Shown here: positions 6,458 through 11,875 of the stretch, piece after piece | Numbering within the stretch: position 1 is the first letter of the stretch | How the letters are laid out: every line of letters starts with the position of its first letter | From: Opitutaceae bacterium | GTDB lineage: Bacteria > Verrucomicrobiota > Verrucomicrobiia > Opitutales > Opitutaceae | Direction: 5' to 3' | Length of the DNA stretch: 11,875 nt | Assembly: GCA_031254955.1 (NCBI GenBank) | Contig: JAIRTK010000327.1 | Coordinates: 1 to 11,875, forward strand | Notes under the pieces: model-generated | The model's input: the letters and a program-made list of their open reading frames with translations, nothing else | What the model was told of the DNA's origin: nothing | Database searches by the model: none | Program-made: the position numbers and the translations under genes

Positions 6458-9400
6458 TCACCAGCCCAGACGGAGAACCGAGTTGAAGGTGTGCCGGATG
6501 GTGTCGCTGTCGTGGGTGCCGGCGGGACTATAATCAAAATCATACGCGAGGGAAAACAGCAGCCGCCGGGAAAGCGCCAGCCGGACGCCGACGCCGCCGG
6601 TGACGCCGGCATCGGCGTAGTCGTCGCCGCGTATCAGGAACGCGGCGTCGTCAGGATAGCCCACCAGCGCCGCCCGCACCTCGGAGACACGGGTGCGAAG
6701 GCTTTGCCGCCAGCCCAGGCCCAGCTCCACCACGCCGGGCCGCCCCCACGGGAGCTTGAGGGCCTTGGCGGCGTCGCAACGAAAGACCGCCTGCATCGAG
6801 TGGGCGCGGAAGCTGTCAATCCGCACCGCCCCCCTGCCCTTTTCCCTATAATCATGAAAACGCAGATTCATATAATGAAACCCGACGGAGGGGCGCAGCA
6901 GCCCGTCCGCGAAGGGGCGCAGCATGAGGCCGGCCTCGATGCCGCCGCCGAAAATATCGAGGTCGTGGGTGCCGGTGACGGCGTTGCCGTGATCCTCCAC
7001 GCGCGCGGTGTCCGCCGAGCCAAAGCCGGCGCCGAGGTTGGCCGTCATATATACAATGCCGGACTTGGCCGCGCCGTAGAGTCCGGCGCGGGGCAGCGCC
7101 ATGTCCGTGTCCGCGCTGCCCCCGGCGTCCGGACGGGCGCCGGTCTCCAGCCGGGTGCTGGAATAGCCGAGGTAGCCGCCCAGCAGGGCGTTTCCTCCGG
7201 AAAGCCAGTCGCAGCCGATGATGCCGGCCCAGGTGCTTTCGGTATAACCAAGATGCTTGTAATCGTCGCCGTATTCCGCGAACGAGCCGATGGCGCTGAA
7301 CCACAGGCCGCTTCCGGGCGCGGGCGCGGCGCCCCTGTCCGCCGGCGCGAGAAACTCCCCGGCGATGTGCGCGTGGATGGAGCGCGCCGAGGCGGTCATC
7401 GCGTCGAAGCCCACGGCGATTTCCTTGCCCGGCTCCAGCGCCTTGTTGTAGGCGGTGACGCGCAGGCTCTCCCCGTCGATGATGTCCAGCACCATGAACA
7501 TGCCGCCCTGGTGCGGGTCGTAGGCGGGCATGGCGGGGATGCCGCCGCCGGCCACCGCCGCCGTATAGACGCCCGTGGGCAGGGTGGCGGCGAGCCGCAC
7601 CTCGCCGCCGTTGACAAACGCCAGCGTGCCCGTGAGCGCGAGCGAACCCATTTGATAATCCGCGCCGAACACGAGCACGCCGCCGTCGATGGTCATGTCG
7701 CGCCCGGTGATGTTGTCCACGGCGGCGCGGAGCGTCCCGCCGTCGCGCGCCACGATGTTCGCGGACGGCCCGCCGAGCGCCCCGGTCGAGGCGACGGTGA
7801 TGTCCGCGCCGGCGCCGGCGATGACGTTGTCCAGCCTGTTCGTCCCGAGCAGGGACAGGGTGCTGGAGGTGAAGAGCAGCCGCCCGCCGGTGATGCCGCC
7901 GTGCACCTGCCCGGCGGCGACGCCCCGGAATTCCAGCACGGAGCCGGCGGCGATGGTCACGGCGCCGGTGATGGATTCCGCGCGCCGCGCGATGAGGCGG
8001 GCGTTGTTTATATCAAGCGACGAAAAGGTGTTGTTGCCCGAAAAGGCCAGCGTGCCCGCGCCCTCCAGCGTCACCGCCGCGCCGCCGATTTTCCCGGAAA
8101 ACTCCGCGGCCAGCCCGTTGGTCTCGATGGTCACGCCGCCGGCGCCCACGGTGATGTCGTTGGGCGTGTCGATGCCGCCGGCCTCGATGCTTATCCGCGC
8201 GCCGGCGGCGTTGATGACGAGCGCGCCCGCGCCGAGGGCGCCGCCGGACGCCAGCCCGAGCGAGCCTTCGTTGTATATAAACCCGCCCTCGTGCCCGCTG
8301 GAGCCGGAGAGAATCCATGCGCCCGCGCCCCCCTTGACCACTTGCCCGGCGCCCGTGAACGCGCCGGCAAACTCATGCGTCATGCCCGACGCCACATTAT
8401 AAACGAGCGCCGCCGCGCCGAGATCAACGACGCCGGCGCCCGCCAGGCTCGTGAGCGTCTGGTCGTGGCCGTCGAGGTCGAGCGTCGCGCCCGCGTCCAC
8501 GCGAATCGCCGGCGCGCCCGCGGCGGTGAACTGGTGCGCGGCGGCGGCGCGCAGCACGCCCTCGCGCACCGCCAGCGTGCCGGTGAACCCGCCGGTGTCC
8601 GCCGCCAGCAGCACGGCGCCCGCGCCGTCCTTGGCGAGGGTGGCGTCCGCGCCGCCGGACAACGCGCCGGCAAGCGCCAGGTCGTGGCCGTTGCTGTCCA
8701 CCGCGCCGGTCACGCCGTCCTCGATCACGAGGGTGTTCGCCAGCTCCAGCGCCGCCGCGCCGGCGCGCAACGCCGCGTCGTCCGTGAAGGTGATCGCCGT
8801 GCCCGGCGCGCCGAGCTGGTCGGCGCGGCTGAAGACAATCGCGCCGCCGGACAGGGCAATGCCGTGCTCGAAATCATTCGCGGCGTCGTTGGCGAATATC
8901 AAAACGCCGTCCCCGCTTTTTATCAGTTTGCCCGACGGGTTTTCAATCTCGGCGGTGCTTCCGTCGTCCATCACGGAATCCGTCCCGACGCGGATGCCGC
9001 CGCCGCCCGTGAAGACATGATCCGCGCCGCCGGCCACCGTCATGCCGGAAATGTTAACCTGCGCGCCGTCGATGGAAATGACGCGGTTGTCCGCCGTCCC
9101 GTCAAACACCGCGTGGTCGCCGTAACCATACTGGGTAACGCCGCCCGAGCCGGCCCAGTTTTCCGCCGTCACGCTCCACGACGCGCCGCCGGAGCCGGTC
9201 CAGGTGATCTCGCGGGACTTGTCCGCCGTGGTGACGAGCCGCAACCACTCGCCGGCGCCGGAGCCGGCGCGGTCGAGCGCGGCGCTCAGGCGCCCGGAGG
9301 CGGGCAGCACCATGTCGTTGAGCGTCACTTGATAATTGTCCGCAAGCCCGGCCAGGTTGCCGAGGTTGAAGGTGCCCGACGCGAGCGTGGTGATGTCGAT

Positions 9401-11875
9401 GATGCTGGTCCCGCTGATTTGCGCCGTCCCCGCGCCGAGGATGCGGTCGCTGCGTTTCACCGCGCCGTCCATGTCGTTATATAAATCGAACTGGAGCACG
9501 ACGCCGCCCGCGATGTTTATATTAGTGAGCGTGAGCGTGCCGGACCGGGAGGAGTCCACGCCGGCCATGAGCACCGCCCCGGCGTCGGCGGTCACATCCC
9601 CGCCCGCGCCGAACTCGCCCGCGCCGCCGAGCGTCGCGCCGGCGGCGACGGACACGCGCCCGCCCAGTCCGGCCCCCTCGCCCGCCAGCAACGCGCCCTC
9701 CTCGACGCGCACCGCGCCCGCGTTCGCGCCGCTGTCGCCCAGAAGCAGCAACACGCCGCCGCCGGTCTTGCGCAGCACGGAGTCCGCCGCGCCGGAGGAC
9801 ACCGTGCCGCTGTAAACAAGCCCGTCCGGCGCGCCGGTCTCGACGCCGGCGGTTTTGCCCGCGGCGATGTTGATATTGGCCGAGAGCGTGCCGCTCGCGC
9901 CGGCGGCGGCGCGCAGCGTGCCCGAGTCGCTGAATACAATCCCCGCGCCGCCGCCGGTCGCAAGCTGCCCGGCGCGGTCGAAGGCGACCACGCCGCCCGC
10001 CACGTCGATGCCGTTTATAAACAGGTTGGCGCCGGTGTTGGTGAATATAAGTTCGCCGGCCCCGCGCTTCACCAACATGCCCGAGCCGGTGATGAGCGCG
10101 CCGTCCGCCGCGCCCGCGTCCGCCGTGATTCCCCCGGCGCCCCGGAACAGATAATCCGCGTCCCCGGCCACCCGCATGTCGGCGACGGTGACACCCGCCG
10201 CGCCGACCGTGACGGCGCGCGCCTCCGGATTGTCCGCGTCGGCCTCGCCGTCAAAGACCACCCGGTCGCCGTCGCGGAAATGTTTTTCCGCGTTGGCCTG
10301 GCCGTCCGTCCAGTCCCTCCCGCCCGTCCGTCCGGCCCACTCGCCGCCCTCGCTCCCGGTCCATTTCAGCTCAAGGCTCGACACCGTGCTGGCGACTTTC
10401 AACGCGGTGCCGCCGTCAATAAACAACATCCCGCTGCTGCGCGCGGTCTCCGCGCCGCCGTTCACCGTCAACGCCAGCCTGCCCGCATTCAGCCCGCCGG
10501 TTGTCCATTCCGCCAGCGTGAAGGTGCCGTTCTCCAGCAGGCCGAGGTTGATGATGGCGTCCGCCTCCTGCGTGAGCGCGTCGGCCTTGAGCAGGCTGGC
10601 GGAGCCGCTGGAAAACAAATCGTGCGCGAGGATGGCGCCGTCTTTTAATATCACGCTGCCGGAGACGGCCAGTGTCCCCGCCTCGTCCGCCGTGTCCAGC
10701 CCAGCGCGGAGCGTGGCGCCGGCGGTCGCCGTCACCAGCGTGCGCCCGGCGACGACGGTGCTGTTTTGCAGGAGCGTGGTGAGCGTGCCCGAGCCGCCGA
10801 AGGTCGCGCCGTCGGCGATGGTGATCGCGCCGCCGAGCCGGGCGTTCGCGTTGCCGAGGAACAGACTGCCCTCATTGACAGTGATGGCGCCTTTGTAATG
10901 CGCATTGTCGGCGTGCAGCACCAGCCGCCCGCCGCCGTTTTTTTCGATGAGCGCGGTGATGCCGGCGACGGCGTTATCGATCGTGGCGATGGAGTCGAGG
11001 GCGGCGGGGTTGCCGGCCTTGCCGATGGCGAGCGAGACGCCGCCCGCTATATCAAAACGCAGCAGGCTGTTTACGGTTGCATAATAAAATCCGCCGGCGC
11101 CCGCCACGGCGGTTCCGGTTCCGAGGGTCGAGTAGGAGCCGGAAATGAGCGCCGCCGTCCCTGTATTGGTTGCGTTCGGGGCGAGCCCCAGCGCGGCGTT
11201 GCCGGAATAAACATAATCGTCCATGCCCGTGCTCCCGCTCAACCGGATGAGCATGTAATAGCCGTTATTGCGGTTGTTGGCGTCATTGATGACGCCCCCG
11301 TTCTGGACGGCCCAGTTGCCGGAGATTTCAGGCGCGTCAACGATCAGCAGGATTCCATTGGTGGTGTATCTGCCGGCCACGCCGCCGTTGGCCGCGCGGT
11401 TGTTTATAAAAGACGCGCCGGTGAAAAGCGCCGGGCGGGTGAGCGAGCTGCTGTAATTGGCGAGCACGCCGCCCACGCCATTGTAGGCCGAGGTATAATT
11501 GCCCGTGAAGGTGCCGGAGGTGACAGTGATGTTGCCGTAGCTGGCAAACACTCCGCCGTTGGCCGCACGGTTGCCCTCAAACAACACCTGATTAAATTCG
11601 ATGGGACCGGAGGCCGAGGTATTTCGGAGCACACCCCCGTTGGAGGCCGCGTTTTCAATAAAATCGGCATTCATGACGGACACCGGCCCGGCATTATAAA
11701 ACACCCCGCCTTCGCCGGTCGAGTGGTTCTTTTTGAAAATCACGCGACCGGTGCCAAGCGTGCCGGATGGCGCGATGATGATGCTTCTGGCGGCGGCGTT
11801 GGCGTTAAAAACGCCGCCGGCGGCCGTGCTGTCGGCATTCTGGAAGGTCACGGTCACCCCGTCCTCGACTAAATA
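6458..11875 (-). CDS. Autotransporter adhesin with Pmp-like N-terminal repeats and C-terminal beta-barrel (5' end outside window)
   Basis: A 1805-codon frame is open to the right edge, so the start and signal peptide are missing. A GTG at 11857 is internal and not the start. Residues ~1-230 carry FxxN and GGV(F/L/I/A) motifs in 24-33-residue units, the signature of chlamydial Pmp proteins. Residues ~300-1350 are a repetitive beta-helical passenger with about seven strand repeats of the autotransporter-associated type, such as IEKNGGGRLVL, VKRGAGELIF, LRKTGGGVLLL, IKSGDGVLIF, LAKDGAGAVLL, VVKGGAGAWIL and LEGAGTLAF. A WTG-led module is duplicated. A likely pore-spanning helix (IAVGFDAMTASARSIHAHIA) comes before the barrel at ~1521-1805, which ends FNSVLRLGW with a terminal aromatic residue. 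It is a type Va system: the barrel sits in the outer membrane and the passenger is exposed. The barrel has two Cys (GCDWL, FRCDA). It is probably an adhesin; no protease or lipase motif was seen in the passenger. Confidence 0.93.
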   Translation of the reverse strand, partial: YLVEDGVTVTFQNADSTAAGGVFNANAAARSIIIAPSGTLGTGRVIFKKNHSTGEGGVFYNAGPVSVMNADFIENAASNGGVLRNTSASGPIEFNQVLFEGNRAANGGVFASYGNITVTSGTFTGNYTSAYNGVGGVLANYSSSLTRPALFTGASFINNRAANGGVAGRYTTNGILLIVDAPEISGNWAVQNGGVINDANNRNNGYYMLIRLSGSTGMDDYVYSGNAALGLAPNATNTGTAALISGSYSTLGTGTAVAGAGGFYYATVNSLLRFDIAGGVSLAIGKAGNPAALDSIATIDNAVAGITALIEKNGGGRLVLHADNAHYKGAITVNEGSLFLGNANARLGGAITIADGATFGGSGTLTTLLQNSTVVAGRTLVTATAGATLRAGLDTADEAGTLAVSGSVILKDGAILAHDLFSSGSASLLKADALTQEADAIINLGLLENGTFTLAEWTTGGLNAGRLALTVNGGAETARSSGMLFIDGGTALKVASTVSSLELKWTGSEGGEWAGRTGGRDWTDGQANAEKHFRDGDRVVFDGEADADNPEARAVTVGAAGVTVADMRVAGDADYLFRGAGGITADAGAADGALITGSGMLVKRGAGELIFTNTGANLFINGIDVAGGVVAFDRAGQLATGGGAGIVFSDSGTLRAAAGASGTLSANINIAAGKTAGVETGAPDGLVYSGTVSSGAADSVLRKTGGGVLLLLGDSGANAGAVRVEEGALLAGEGAGLGGRVSVAAGATLGGAGEFGAGGDVTADAGAVLMAGVDSSRSGTLTLTNINIAGGVVLQFDLYNDMDGAVKRSDRILGAGTAQISGTSIIDITTLASGTFNLGNLAGLADNYQVTLNDMVLPASGRLSAALDRAGSGAGEWLRLVTTADKSREITWTGSGGASWSVTAENWAGSGGVTQYGYGDHAVFDGTADNRVISIDGAQVNISGMTVAGGADHVFTGGGGIRVGTDSVMDDGSTAEIENPSGKLIKSGDGVLIFANDAANDFEHGIALSGGAIVFSRADQLGAPGTAITFTDDAALRAGAAALELANTLVIEDGVTGAVDSNGHDLALAGALSGGADATLAKDGAGAVLLAADTGGFTGTLAVREGVLRAAAAHQFTAAGAPAIRVDAGATLDLDGHDQTLTSLAGAGVVDLGAAALVYNVASGMTHEFAGAFTGAGQVVKGGAGAWILSGSSGHEGGFIYNEGSLGLASGGALGAGALVINAAGARISIEAGGIDTPNDITVGAGGVTIETNGLAAEFSGKIGGAAVTLEGAGTLAFSGNNTFSSLDINNARLIARRAESITGAVTIAAGSVLEFRGVAAGQVHGGITGGRLLFTSSTLSLLGTNRLDNVIAGAGADITVASTGALGGPSANIVARDGGTLRAAVDNITGRDMTIDGGVLVFGADYQMGSLALTGTLAFVNGGEVRLAATLPTGVYTAAVAGGGIPAMPAYDPHQGGMFMVLDIIDGESLRVTAYNKALEPGKEIAVGFDAMTASARSIHAHIAGEFLAPADRGAAPAPGSGLWFSAIGSFAEYGDDYKHLGYTESTWAGIIGCDWLSGGNALLGGYLGYSSTRLETGARPDAGGSADTDMALPRAGLYGAAKSGIVYMTANLGAGFGSADTARVEDHGNAVTGTHDLDIFGGGIEAGLMLRPFADGLLRPSVGFHYMNLRFHDYREKGRGAVRIDSFRAHSMQAVFRCDAAKALKLPWGRPGVVELGLGWRQSLRTRVSEVRAALVGYPDDAAFLIRGDDYADAGVTGGVGVRLALSRRLLFSLAYDFDYSPAGTHDSDTIRHTFNSVLRLGW
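6461..7312 (-). other. Autotransporter beta-barrel translocator domain
   Basis: This region encodes the last ~285 residues. It shows alternating polar and hydrophobic strands typical of 12-strand autotransporter barrels, for example LWFSAIGSFAEY, ALLGGYLGYSSTRLE, IVYMTANLGAGFG, RPSVGFHYMNLRFHDY, VVELGLGWRQSL and LLFSLAYDFDYS. It ends in Trp, matching the aromatic C-terminal signal used by the outer-membrane assembly machinery. The length fits the family. Confidence 0.9.
8758..9216 (-). repeat. Passenger module, second copy
   Basis: It starts at EITWTGSGGASW and passes through GDHAVFDGTAD, MTVAGGADHVFTGGGGI, LIKSGDGVLIFAND and AIVFSRADQLGAPG to DDAALRAGA. Motif order and spacing match the copy at 9903-10375, at about 155 residues each. 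The two share short blocks rather than long identical stretches, which indicates an old duplication within the passenger. Confidence 0.75.
9903..10375 (-). repeat. Passenger module, first copy
   Basis: It starts at LELKWTGSEGGEW and passes through GDRVVFDGEAD, MRVAGDADYLFRGAGGI, LVKRGAGELIFTNTG and VVAFDRAGQLATGG to SGTLRAAA. It pairs with the second copy at 8758-9216. The WTG...W...GD.(V)VFDG opening followed by a strand repeat is a recurring arrangement in long autotransporter passengers. Confidence 0.75.
11198..11863 (-). repeat. Pmp-like FxxN / GGVx protein repeats
   Basis: FxxN-type tetrads have first codons near 11737 (FKKN), 11662 (FIEN), 11581 (FEGN), 11509 (FTGN) and 11410 (FINN), with variants at 11326 (ISGN) and 11209 (YSGN). 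A GGV(F/L/A/I) follows all but the last, about 5 to 9 residues later, and NGG is a common lead-in. The spacing between units is 24-33 residues. This pairing of motifs is the defining feature of the chlamydial polymorphic membrane proteins. Confidence 0.8.

Noticed and set aside
6261..6461. N-terminal extension of the glycosidase from GTG 6461
   Set aside because: It translates 17-bp tandem repeats in shifting frames plus an AT-rich gap sequence, and would put the signal peptide about 90 residues into the protein.
6362..9484. 1040-codon plus-strand frame antisense to the autotransporter
   Set aside because: It is rich in Arg, Ala, Gly and His with no domain, as expected for a shadow frame in very GC-rich DNA. 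The minus frame has clear autotransporter domains.
10766..11872. 368-codon plus-strand frame at the right edge
   Set aside because: It is antisense to the Pmp-like repeats and passenger, with low-complexity composition and no recognisable domain.

Overview
The window comes from a GC-rich bacterium. Everything that looks coding lies on the minus strand and encodes exported or surface proteins: a large autotransporter, a GH106-type glycosidase and a secreted protein of unknown family. Domain content, base composition and the style of the interspersed repeats resemble the PVC superphylum, most likely a Verrucomicrobiota member of the Opitutaceae type (for example a gut or polysaccharide-degrading isolate). 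This is an inference from style; no rRNA or marker gene is present.

Layout, read in the direction of transcription (right to left). (1) 11875-6458: an autotransporter whose N-terminus lies outside the window. It has Pmp-like FxxN / GGVx repeats, a long beta-helical passenger with about seven autotransporter-associated strand repeats and one large duplicated module, and a C-terminal beta-barrel ending in Trp. (2) 6457-6261: a 197-bp gap with 17-bp and 21-bp tandem repeats and an AT-rich patch. (3) 6260-2877: a secreted glycosidase resembling GH106 alpha-L-rhamnosidases, 1127 aa from the preferred start. Two copies of a palindromic REP-like element sit in frame inside it. (4) 2876-2348: a 529-bp gap with four ~99-bp tandem units, each able to fold into a long hairpin, and a separate inverted repeat. 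(5) 2347-1: a secreted protein of unrecognised family, open to the left edge, with a Pro/Ala-rich tail containing an uninterrupted run of 20 G (C on the coding strand).

The glycosidase could release rhamnose from plant or microbial polysaccharide, and the autotransporter could mediate attachment or surface display. The third protein may bind or process carbohydrate. Co-transcription of the three is uncertain because both gaps are long and repeat-rich. No tRNA, rRNA, transposase, CRISPR array or convincing promoter was found. The most distinctive aspect is the variety of repeat families, some of them inside coding sequence.
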